Shown one piece after another: positions 6,002 through 12,784 of a stretch of DNA of 15,692 bases. How positions within the stretch are numbered: the stretch's first letter is position 1; each line of letters begins with the position of its first letter. The position numbers were made by a program, and so were the translations under genes. The stretch lies in NCBI GenBank assembly GCA_039920165.1, contig JBDSEG010000224.1, forward strand, positions 1-15,692, written 5' to 3'. This stretch comes from JBDSEG01 sp039920165. GTDB taxonomy: Bacteria; Pseudomonadota; Gammaproteobacteria; Burkholderiales; Burkholderiaceae_C. Below the pieces are notes generated by a model. That model did not search any database, had not been told where the DNA came from, and saw only the letters and a list, made by a program, of their open reading frames with translations.

Positions 6002-7171
6002 TCACATCTTGCAGCCGCGCGCCGGGTCGGCCAGCGCCTTGACGGCGATCGCCCGGAACTCGTTGTTGTTGCCCTTGGCCTCGCGCAGATAAATGTCCTG
6101 CACCGGGTTGCCGGCCGGGGAGAGGGTGAACTTGCCGCGCGGGCTGTCGACCGTGGTCTTGTGCATCGCCGTGGTCAGCGCGTCGCGCTTGGAGAGGTCG
6201 CCCTTCACCGCCGCGAGCCCGGAGCCGAGCAATTGCGCCGCGTCGTAGCCCTGTACCGCATAGACGTCGGCATTCGTCTTGTAGGCCAGGGCAAAGCTCT
6301 TGCGAAAGGCGTTGTTGCGCGGCGTATCGAGGTTGTCGGCGTAGTGCAGGGTGGTGAGCATGCCCTGCGCCGACGCGCCCTGCGCCTCGAGCGTGCCGTC
6401 GGTCAGGAAGCCCGCACCATAGAGCGGGATCGTCTTGTTCAGGCCGGCCGCGGCGTAGTCCTTGACGAATTTGACGGCACCGCCGCCGGCGAAGAAGGCA
6501 TAGACCGCGTCCGGCTTTTGCGATGCGATCTCGGTCAGCAGAGCCTGGAATTCGACGCCGGGGAACGGCAGGTTCAGTTCCTTCACGACCTTGCCGCCAC
6601 CCTTCTCGAAGGCCTCCGTGAAGCCCTTGACCGATTCGGTCCCTGCTGCGTAGTTCCAGGTGATGGTGATCGCCTTCCTGTGACCTTTTTCAGCCGCGAT
6701 CTTGCCCATTGCGAAAGCGGGTTGCCAGTTCGAAAACGAGCTGCGAACGATATTGCTCGCGCACAGCGGGCCGGTGATCGCGTCGGCGCCGGCGTTCGGA
6801 ATGATGAGCAGCGTGTTGTTGTCCTTGGCCGCTTTCGCCATGCCGAGCGCGACGCCCGAATGCACGGTGCCCACCAGGACGTCGACCTGGTCGCGCTTGA
6901 TGAGCTTGTTGACGTTGTCGGCTGCCTTGGAAGGTTCGGATTCGTCGTCGACCTTGAAATACTGGATCTCGCGCCCCGACAGCTTGCCGCCGTGCTCCTG
7001 CACGTACAGCTTGAAGCCGTTTTCGATCATGTTGCCCAGGCTGGCGTAGGTGCCGCTGTACGGCAGCATGAAGCCGACCTTGATCGGCCCGCTCGATTGC
7101 GCGTAGGCGCTGTGGCCGACGGCAAGGGCAGCGGCGAGCGCCGCGGCGCTGATCAGTGGGGTGCGATGCAT
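6002..7171 (-). CDS. Periplasmic solute-binding protein of a branched-chain-type ABC transporter
   Basis: A 389-aa secreted receptor of the LivK/Peripla_BP_6 type. Residues 1-24 are a signal peptide (basic MHR, hydrophobic Ala/Leu core, cleavage after SAYA before QSSG); no lipobox cysteine is present. The mature protein begins GPIKVGFMLPYSGTYASLG, the standard first strand and ligand loop, followed by IIPNAGAD and ITITWNYAAGTES segments of the two lobes and a C-terminal pair of cysteine-containing tail residues (DPARGCKM). Such proteins bind amino acids, amides, urea or aromatic acids; the ligand is not clear here. I chose ATG 7171 because it has AGGAGA at ideal distance and creates the signal peptide; the open frame continues upstream without meaning. 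No permease or ATPase gene is nearby, so it is an orphan receptor. The ABM gene follows 18 bases later; UspA diverges. Confidence 0.9.
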   Translation of the reverse strand: MHRTPLISAAALAAALAVGHSAYAQSSGPIKVGFMLPYSGTYASLGNMIENGFKLYVQEHGGKLSGREIQYFKVDDESEPSKAADNVNKLIKRDQVDVLVGTVHSGVALGMAKAAKDNNTLLIIPNAGADAITGPLCASNIVRSSFSNWQPAFAMGKIAAEKGHRKAITITWNYAAGTESVKGFTEAFEKGGGKVVKELNLPFPGVEFQALLTEIASQKPDAVYAFFAGGGAVKFVKDYAAAGLNKTIPLYGAGFLTDGTLEAQGASAQGMLTTLHYADNLDTPRNNAFRKSFALAYKTNADVYAVQGYDAAQLLGSGLAAVKGDLSKRDALTTAMHKTTVDSPRGKFTLSPAGNPVQDIYLREAKGNNNEFRAIAVKALADPARGCKM

Positions 7172-7302
7172 AGGGTTCTCCTGAGGGCGGATGCTTGAAA
7201 TCGCAGCGATCCTAGTCGCGCTGCGGGCCGCGCCCATCGGTGTTTCCCAGGCGGCCTGCCGGCTTGCGCGATGATTGCCTTCCTGAATCGCGAGGAGTGC
7301 GC
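7172..7302. promoter_or_regulatory. Divergent promoter region between solute-binding protein and uspA
   Basis: The 131 bases must hold promoters for both flanking genes. The only structure I see is GCAGCG (7203-7208) and CGCTGC (7219-7224), a 6-bp inverted repeat around a CCTAG-containing centre. It could be a shared operator. No consensus sigma-70 boxes stand out. Confidence 0.3.
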
Positions 7303-7797
7303 ATGAAGATCCTATTGCCGGTCGACGGATCGAGCGCATCGCTCGCAGCGGTCGCGCTGCTCGTGCGGCTGGTCGACGAAGGACTGCGCGCGAGCGCCGT
7401 GCTCGCCAATGTCCAGGAGCCAGCATCGCTGTACGAATTGCTGCGCCTGCACGATGCGCAAGCCATCGAGCGCATCAGCGCGGGCGCTGCGGCGACGGCA
7501 CTCGAAGCCGCGCAGATGCTGCTCGAGCGCGCGCACATCGAGTACGAGTCGGTGGTCGGCAGCGGCGACCCCGCGCACACCCTGGTCGACCTGATCGAGC
7601 GCAATGCCTGCGACGCCGTCTTCATGGGTTCGCGCGGCCTCGGAACGCTGCGCATCGCGGCGATCGGGTCGGTTGCCAACGAGGTACTCCACGCGGCGTC
7701 GGTGCCGGTGACGATCGTCAAGCCGCCGGCCGATATCGAGGCCGAAGCGCGGGACTCCGACGACGTCGATTCGAGCCTCGATGCGGCCAGCGATTGA
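7303..7797 (+). CDS. Universal stress protein, ATP-binding UspA type
   Basis: A 164-aa cytosolic protein of the Usp alpha/beta fold. It opens MKILLPVDGSSAS, the first strand and nucleotide loop, and ends the domain with SVPVTIVKPP. The ATP-binding signature G-x2-G-x9-G-S is intact at residues 109-123 (GSRG, nine residues, GS), so it belongs to the ATP-binding class rather than the UspA class that does not bind nucleotides. The last 23 residues are an acidic tail (EAEARDSDDVDSSLD) not needed for the fold. The ATG at 7303 has GAGGAG 5 bases upstream; the longer open frame starting at 7240 has no such site. It is followed by a 231-base gap and two more envelope or stress genes. Usp proteins usually respond to starvation or stress; the partner is unknown. 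Confidence 0.9.
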   Translation: MKILLPVDGSSASLAAVALLVRLVDEGLRASAVLANVQEPASLYELLRLHDAQAIERISAGAAATALEAAQMLLERAHIEYESVVGSGDPAHTLVDLIERNACDAVFMGSRGLGTLRIAAIGSVANEVLHAASVPVTIVKPPADIEAEARDSDDVDSSLDAASD

Positions 7798-8028
7798 AGT
7801 GCATGCGCCGCGTCGTGGGTTCACCAACCCGTCCGACAGTTGCAACAGCGCTTGTCCTACGTGCAGTGTGGCTTGCGGCGGAGTGACCACCTCGGGAGCC
7901 GTGGCTATCCTGCCTTCAGGTTTCAGCCGGTTACGGCTGCGGCCAACGAGGGTGAACAGCAGCGGTTCCTCCTTCTATCGGGAGCCTTTGCCGACCGCCT
8001 GCTTGCGGAAAAACTTCAAGGGGAAATC
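7798..8028. other. Intergenic region between uspA and glsB-like gene with two small hairpins
   Basis: This 231-base gap holds no supported gene. GGGTT-CACC-AACCC (7817-7830) lies 19 bases after the UspA stop and may be a weak terminator, with no T-run after it. CAGCCG-GTTA-CGGCTG (7924-7939) is a 6-bp inverted repeat that could be a hairpin or operator for the following gene. Nothing else is clear. Confidence 0.35.
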
Positions 8029-8298
8029 ATGAACTTCATTATTTGGTTAGTGGTCGGTGGGGTGATTGGCTGGATCGCCAGCATGATGATGAAAACGGAT
8101 GGCCAGCAAGGCATCATTCTGAATGTGGTGGTCGGCATCATCGGTGCCGTTCTGGGTGGCTGGTTCCTGTCGCCGATGTTCGGCACCGGCACCATCAACG
8201 CGAACGACTTCAGCCTGCCTTCGCTGCTGGTCTCGCTGGGCGGCGCGGTCATCCTGCTCGCCATCGTCAATCTGTTCCGTCGCGGCAGCGTTCGCTGA
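8029..8298 (+). CDS. GlsB/YeaQ/YmgE-family stress membrane protein
   Basis: An 89-aa inner-membrane protein of the transglycosylase-associated family (PF04226). It has three membrane helices: 3-21 (FIIWLVVGGVIGWIASMM), 28-48 (GIILNVVVGIIGAVLGGWF) and 64-84 (LPSLLVSLGGAVILLAIVNLF), with the family's Gly-rich helix packing and the GIIGAVLGG motif. Length is normal. Members are induced by acid, osmotic or general stress; the biochemical role is not established. The start is secure: AAGGGGA lies 5 bases before ATG 8029. The first codons are AT-richer than the window average (attatttgg), which is common for efficient initiation. A strong terminator follows, so it is likely a single-gene transcript. 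Confidence 0.9.
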   Translation: MNFIIWLVVGGVIGWIASMMMKTDGQQGIILNVVVGIIGAVLGGWFLSPMFGTGTINANDFSLPSLLVSLGGAVILLAIVNLFRRGSVR

Positions 8299-8316
8299 CC
8301 ACTCCGGACCGATCAG

Positions 8317-8348
8317 AATGGGCCACCCTGTCGGGCTGGCCCATTTTT
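8317..8348 (+). terminator. Rho-independent terminator after glsB-like gene
   Basis: AATGGGCCA (8317-8325) pairs perfectly with TGGCCCATT (8337-8345). CCC and GGG inside the loop extend the stem, and the second arm runs into TTTTT (8344-8348). It starts 18 bases after the stop codon. Confidence 0.92.
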
Positions 8349-8382
8349 CATTGCGGGTCGCAACCAACGCGCGGAGGCAGCG

Positions 8383-9309
8383 ATGAAGTGGGAAGGCAAC
8401 GAACAAAGCGAGAACGTCGAGGACCGCCGGTCCGGCGGCGGGGGTTTCGGCCTCGGCGGACGCAGTATCGGCATCGGCAGCCTGGCGGTCGCGCTGATCG
8501 GCGGCTGGGTCTTCGGCGTCAACCCGCTGACCATTCTCGACATGATGAGCGGCGGCGGTGGCGGTACCGTCGCGCAGGCGCCGGCCCAGGCGCCGCCGGC
8601 CAACGACCGGCAGGCGGCCTTCGTCTCGACCGTCCTCGCCGATACCGAAAAAGTCTGGACCCGCGTCATGCAGCAAGGCGGTGCGACCTACCGCCAGCCG
8701 AAGCTGGTGCTGTTTCGCGGGGCGACGCAAACCGCCTGCGGACAAGGTCAGTCGGCGATGGGGCCGTTCTACTGCCCGGCCGACGAAAAGGTCTACCTCG
8801 ACCTGAATTTCTTCGACACGCTCAGCCAGCGGCTCGGTGCACCCGGCGACTTCGCCCAGGCCTATGTGATCGCTCACGAGATTGGCCACCATGTGCAGAA
8901 TCTGCTCGGGCTGACCGAGCAGGCCGAGACCGCGCGACGCAGTGGTTCGAGTACGCAAGCAAATGCGATGTCGGTACGCATCGAGTTGCAGGCCGATTGC
9001 TTTGCCGGCGTGTGGGCGCGCAATTCACAGCAATCCAAGAACTGGCTCGAAGCCGGCGATATCGAGGAAGCCATGAATGCGGCCTCGCAGATCGGCGACG
9101 ACACCTTGCAGAAGAAGTCGCGTGGCACGGTCGTTCCCGAGAGCTTCACTCACGGCACGAGCGCGCAGCGGGTCGCTTCGTTCAAGCACGGCTTCGATTC
9201 AGGCACCCTGCAGCAGTGCGACCTCTCGAAATCACGCCAGGTGCGACTGCAGCCGAGCCTTTACTGGAACCGCATGCCCTCGGTCGGCTCGAGCGGCAAA
9301 CCGACATAG
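8383..9309 (+). CDS. Neutral zinc metallopeptidase, YpfJ type (PF04228)
   Basis: A 308-aa membrane-anchored putative zinc protease. The Gly-rich cytosolic start (MKWEGNEQSENVEDRRSGG) is followed by one membrane helix (about 29-46), an Ala/Pro/Gln linker, and the peptidase domain. The zinc motif HEIGHH is at 165-170 and the third ligand is probably the glutamate of ELQADCFAG (201-209). The GPFYCPAD and VYLDLNFFDTL segments are family hallmarks. The protein normally ends shortly after the FDSG..QQCD motif (271-280); here about 28 further residues run antisense into the 3' end of pobA, overlapping it by 49 bases. GGAGG lies 5 bases before ATG 8383. The substrate is unknown for the family. It follows the terminator of the glsB-like gene, so it has its own promoter. 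Confidence 0.88.
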   Translation: MKWEGNEQSENVEDRRSGGGGFGLGGRSIGIGSLAVALIGGWVFGVNPLTILDMMSGGGGGTVAQAPAQAPPANDRQAAFVSTVLADTEKVWTRVMQQGGATYRQPKLVLFRGATQTACGQGQSAMGPFYCPADEKVYLDLNFFDTLSQRLGAPGDFAQAYVIAHEIGHHVQNLLGLTEQAETARRSGSSTQANAMSVRIELQADCFAGVWARNSQQSKNWLEAGDIEEAMNAASQIGDDTLQKKSRGTVVPESFTHGTSAQRVASFKHGFDSGTLQQCDLSKSRQVRLQPSLYWNRMPSVGSSGKPT

Positions 9310-10466
9310 TTTTCGGCCAGCGCGGTCGCGGCCGCTGTCGAGCCGAGCAGATAGCCGAGCTCGGCTTCCTGAATCTTCTGGCCGAACGGTCCGGCGTCCG
9401 GAAATTTGTGCATCAGCGACGTGAACCACCACGAGAAGCGCACCGCATTCCAGACCCGCCGCAGGCAACGTTCCGAATAGCGATCGATGCCGTCTGATTC
9501 GCCGCGCAGACAGGCGCCGGTCAGCGCCGCGGCCAGATAGCGGACGTCCGACGCCGCCAGATTGAGTCCTTTCGCGCCGGTGGGCGGAACGATGTGCGCC
9601 GCGTCGCCGGCGAGAAAGAGGCGACCGAAGCGCATCGGCTCGGCGACGAAGCTGCGCAGCGGCGCGATGCTTTTTTCGATCGACGGGCCGGTCACCATCG
9701 CCTCGGCGGCGGCCGGGTCGAGGCGGCGCCGCAACTCGTCCCAGAATGCAGCGTCCGACCAGCGCTCGACCCGATCGTCGAGCGCGCACTGGAGGTAGTA
9801 GCGACTGCGCGCGGCCGACCGCATGCTGCACAGCGCGAAACCGCGCTCATGGTTCGAATAGATCAGTTCGTGTGAAACGGGCGGTGTCTGCGACAGCACG
9901 CCGAGCCAGCCGAACGGATAGACGCGTTCGTAGATCTGAAGCTTGTCGGCCGGGATGCTGGCCCGGCTCACGCCGTGGTAGCCGTCGCAGCCGGCGATGA
10001 AATCGCAGCGCACCTCGCGCCGCACACCGGCCAGAGTGAAGGTGACGCGGGGTGCCTCGCCGTCGATATCCTGCACCGCGACATCGGCCGCTTCGTAGAC
10101 CGTCTTGGCACCGCAGGCCGTGCGCGCATCCATCAGGTCGCGCGTGAGTTCGGTCTGGCCGTAGACGGTGACGCGCTTGCCGCCGGTCAGGGTATGCAGA
10201 TCGACCCGATGGCGGCTATTGCGAAAGCACAGTTCGATCCCCGAATGCGGCAGGCCCTGTTCGTGCAGCCGGGCTCCGAGGCCGAGCGACTCCATCAGGT
10301 CGACCGTGCCCTGCTCGAGCACGCCGGCACGGATGCGCCCCAGCACATAGGCGGCGCTGCGCTGCTCGATGACGATCGCATCGACCCCGGCCTGGTGCAG
10401 GCTCTGGCCCAGCAGCAGCCCGGCGGGGCCGGCGCCGATGATCGCAACCTGGACTCGTTCGCTCAT
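9261..10466 (-). CDS. pobA: 4-hydroxybenzoate 3-monooxygenase
   Basis: A 401-aa cytosolic FAD enzyme that converts 4-hydroxybenzoate, O2 and NAD(P)H to protocatechuate. Motifs: GAGPAG (11-16), DG motif GCDGYHG (159-165), GD motif GDAAHIVPPTG (287-297). Active-site residues of the Pseudomonas fluorescens enzyme are all present at an offset of +2: Y203, S214, R216, R222, P295 and Y387. The coenzyme-helix region reads EQRSAAY (34-40), where P. fluorescens has E-R-Q and Tyr38; the Arg/Gln order is swapped, so NADPH versus NADH preference is open. ATG 10466 has GGGGAG 5 bases upstream and overlaps the stop of the SDR gene by four bases (ATGA), indicating translational coupling. The 3' end overlaps the convergent metallopeptidase gene. 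Confidence 0.96.
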   Translation of the reverse strand: MSERVQVAIIGAGPAGLLLGQSLHQAGVDAIVIEQRSAAYVLGRIRAGVLEQGTVDLMESLGLGARLHEQGLPHSGIELCFRNSRHRVDLHTLTGGKRVTVYGQTELTRDLMDARTACGAKTVYEAADVAVQDIDGEAPRVTFTLAGVRREVRCDFIAGCDGYHGVSRASIPADKLQIYERVYPFGWLGVLSQTPPVSHELIYSNHERGFALCSMRSAARSRYYLQCALDDRVERWSDAAFWDELRRRLDPAAAEAMVTGPSIEKSIAPLRSFVAEPMRFGRLFLAGDAAHIVPPTGAKGLNLAASDVRYLAAALTGACLRGESDGIDRYSERCLRRVWNAVRFSWWFTSLMHKFPDAGPFGQKIQEAELGYLLGSTAAATALAENYVGLPLEPTEGMRFQ

Positions 10467-11497
10467 CGCATCTCCCCCTGATGTGCGTCCCACGCGGCGA
10501 GCAGGCCGGCCTCGATCTCACTGGCGAGTTTGCCCTCGATCCGACGATCGCCCGGTGCCGGCGCCGGTTCGTCGAGCACCGTGTCGATGGTCTCGCGCAG
10601 CGTCCGCGTTCGCAGGCCAGCGGCACGGGCCCGGTGGCAGTCGATGGCCAGGAAGCCTGCATGTTCGGGGTCGGTGGACGGAATCCACAACGGCAGTTCG
10701 CTCCAGGGCGCAACCCCATGTTCAAGCAGGAGCGCTTCGCCGACCCGCAACGCCTGCGCCGCGTCGATTCCGCGTGCCCGTACCGCAGCCGAACACTCAT
10801 CGATGAGCCGGCGCCAGTCAAGGGCAGGGCCGTCGATCGGACCGTTCGCATTGAAGGCGCCGGATCGGTCGGATTCGAGCAGCTGCACCATCCACTCGGC
10901 CAGGTCGCGCACATCGATGCATTGCAGCGCCGAAGGTTGCGGCATGTCGGGCACGAGCATGCGACCGCCGGCGGCGACGCGCCAGGGCCAGTAGGAGAAG
11001 CGTCCGGTCGGGTCGTTTGGGCCGACGATCAAACCCGGCCGGACGATGGTCGCGCGCGCCCCGAACGCCGCGTGCACCTGCGCTTCGCAGGCGGCCTTCT
11101 GCGGTCCGTAGAACTGCCGATTGCGGTCGGTCGGCGCGATGCCGGCAGCGTCGGCCAGCGCATCGTCCTCGCGCACCGGCGCGTGCCGGAACGAGGCATA
11201 GGCCGAGACGCTGGAGACGAAGAGGTAGCGCCCGCACAAACGCAAAGCTGCGGTGCTCGCCTGCACGTCGGCGGGTACATAGGCGCAGGTATCGATCACG
11301 CCGTCCCAGTGGCGCCCTGACAGCGCGTCGAGGCGGCCGGCTTCGCTGCGGTCGCCGGTCAGCGCTTCGACCCCGTCCGGCCAGGCGTTGCGCGTGCGGC
11401 CGCGGGTGAGCACCGTCACCGCATGGCCGCGTGCGAGCGCCGCATCGAGTGTTGCCGCGCCCACAAAGACGCCGCCGCCGAGAATGAGAAGTTGCAT
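10463..11497 (-). CDS. NAD-dependent epimerase/dehydratase-like atypical SDR protein
   Basis: A 344-aa Rossmann-fold protein. It opens MQLLILGGGVFVGAATLDAALARGH, whose G-G-x-x-F-x-G pattern (7-13) binds NAD(P). S95/S96 in FVSSVSAY and the Y-x-x-x-K pair Y130/K134 give a plausible Ser-Tyr-Lys catalytic set, so it may be enzymatically active. VRPGLIVGPNDPTGRF (152-167) is typical of extended SDRs. Its closest pattern is the CSP41/isoflavone-reductase-like group, often annotated only as epimerase; the substrate is unknown. ATG 11497 starts directly at the Rossmann strand; a GTG two codons earlier is possible. No strong ribosome binding site is visible. It lies 33 bases after the TIR gene and overlaps pobA by four bases, so it is tied to pobA expression and may act on a related aromatic compound, although that is a guess. 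Confidence 0.82.
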   Translation of the reverse strand: MQLLILGGGVFVGAATLDAALARGHAVTVLTRGRTRNAWPDGVEALTGDRSEAGRLDALSGRHWDGVIDTCAYVPADVQASTAALRLCGRYLFVSSVSAYASFRHAPVREDDALADAAGIAPTDRNRQFYGPQKAACEAQVHAAFGARATIVRPGLIVGPNDPTGRFSYWPWRVAAGGRMLVPDMPQPSALQCIDVRDLAEWMVQLLESDRSGAFNANGPIDGPALDWRRLIDECSAAVRARGIDAAQALRVGEALLLEHGVAPWSELPLWIPSTDPEHAGFLAIDCHRARAAGLRTRTLRETIDTVLDEPAPAPGDRRIEGKLASEIEAGLLAAWDAHQGEMR

Positions 11498-11530
11498 GGG
11501 CACCGCCGTGTCGCGTCGACAGCGCCAGTA

Positions 11531-12763
11531 TCAGCCGAGTCGAGCGGCCAGCGCGACCAGCCCCGCCAGCAGTGCGAACCAGATCGCTGTTGCGAGCGTC
11601 GCGCGCAGCCGACCGACATCGAATGCAGCGCGGAAGGCACCCCAAGCGACCGCGACCCAGGCCAGCGTCGCGAGCCAGATCGACATTCCGAACACCGCGA
11701 CCGGCAGCGCACCGCGTGCGGCAAAGGCGCGCGTCAGCATCGCCTCGACATCGCGCCAGCGCTCGGGCGCCGTCACGTCGACCGCCCCGTCCGGCCTCGG
11801 CGCATACAGGCGCTCGAACATGCGCTCGAGCACGTTTGTATCGCCGAGTTGAACGCCGCTCGCGAGCAGCAGCGTGTCGATGCTGAAGCCGAGCCAGGCT
11901 CCGCTGTAGACGAAGGCGACGACCAGGGCGACGCGACGCAGATCGACCCGCACGCCGGCGAGACGCCAGGCCAGCGCCAGCGTTGCCGAGAGCGCGCCGG
12001 CGAGCAGCCCGTGCAGCAGCGTGCCGACCGCGAGCCACGCCAGCACCGCGCCGACGCCGGTGCGCCTTCCCGGCCCCGGCGGACCGTCGAAGCCGATCAT
12101 CAAGGCGAGGTTGCCAAGCCCGATGCACAGAGCGAGAAAGACGAGCGCGCGCAGCGCGTCGAGCGCGTGACCGGTCTGGCGGCGCGCGATCAGCCGGGTC
12201 GGGTGGGTCAGCAGTTCCAGCAGGTCGAGGCCGAAGCGGGCCGGAGCGCCGATGCCCGCCGGCCCGCCCTGCTGCCCGTTCGCCGCGACGGCATTCGACT
12301 CGATCGCAAAGCGCGACTGCAGTTGTTCGATTAGCCGCCGCGAATCCTGCTGCCAACGCGACGTCGATAACTCGATCGCCTCGCAGCGCGCAAACGGCGC
12401 GAGGCTCGCCGGCAACTGCGGTGCGGTCGGCATCCGCGCATCGTCGACCAGCACCGGGACGACCGCGATTCCCTGCGCGAACGCCGCCTCGATCTCGAGT
12501 CGCACGAAATCGGCGGAGTCGTCCAGTCGCGGCCGGCCATCGCTGGCGCTAGCCGCCAGCCAGTCGGGCCCCACCATCACCAGCAGCACGGTCGCGCTGC
12601 GAATGGCGCGCCGGATCGTCGCCGCGAAGTCGTCGCCGAGCGGGATCGATTCGATATCGTGAAAGACCCGATCAGCGCCGAAGTGCGCTTCCAGCCGGTC
12701 TGCCAGACGGCCGGTCGCACTCTGGCTGTCTTGCCGGCGGTACGACAGGAAGATGTCGGCCAC
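11531..12763 (-). CDS. TIR-domain protein with C-terminal Yip1-like membrane domain
   Basis: A 410-aa fusion. Residues 1-150 are a TIR domain: IFLSYRRQDS (4-13), RVFHDIESIPLGDDF (32-46), LLVMVGPDWL (60-69), FVRLEIEAAFAQGIAVVPVLVD (86-107). E90 lies where NAD-cleaving TIR proteins such as SARM1 carry their catalytic glutamate, so NADase activity is possible. After a Gly/Pro linker (155-175) come LLELLTHPTRLI and five hydrophobic helices (about 204-226, 237-266, 277-301, 352-374, 386-408), the helix count and entry motif of Yip1-like domains (PF04893). The TIR part would sit in the cytosol. The start is GTG at 12763; there is no ATG before the first strand and no visible ribosome binding site. 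The upstream gene's TAG is in the same frame eight codons earlier. The gene sits in an aromatic-catabolism block. Confidence 0.88.
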   Translation of the reverse strand: MADIFLSYRRQDSQSATGRLADRLEAHFGADRVFHDIESIPLGDDFAATIRRAIRSATVLLVMVGPDWLAASASDGRPRLDDSADFVRLEIEAAFAQGIAVVPVLVDDARMPTAPQLPASLAPFARCEAIELSTSRWQQDSRRLIEQLQSRFAIESNAVAANGQQGGPAGIGAPARFGLDLLELLTHPTRLIARRQTGHALDALRALVFLALCIGLGNLALMIGFDGPPGPGRRTGVGAVLAWLAVGTLLHGLLAGALSATLALAWRLAGVRVDLRRVALVVAFVYSGAWLGFSIDTLLLASGVQLGDTNVLERMFERLYAPRPDGAVDVTAPERWRDVEAMLTRAFAARGALPVAVFGMSIWLATLAWVAVAWGAFRAAFDVGRLRATLATAIWFALLAGLVALAARLG

Positions 12764-12784
12764 GGCAGCGCTTTCGCGCAGGGG

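Noticed and set aside
5699..7198. Open frame of about 500 codons on the plus strand
   Set aside because: Antisense to the ABM and solute-binding protein genes, whose motifs, signal peptide and ribosome binding sites are convincing; the translated antisense product has no recognisable domain.
8043..9497. Plus-strand frame of 484 codons across glsB-like, metallopeptidase and the end of pobA
   Set aside because: It lies in another frame of genes with clear family motifs and runs through a strong terminator at 8317-8348.
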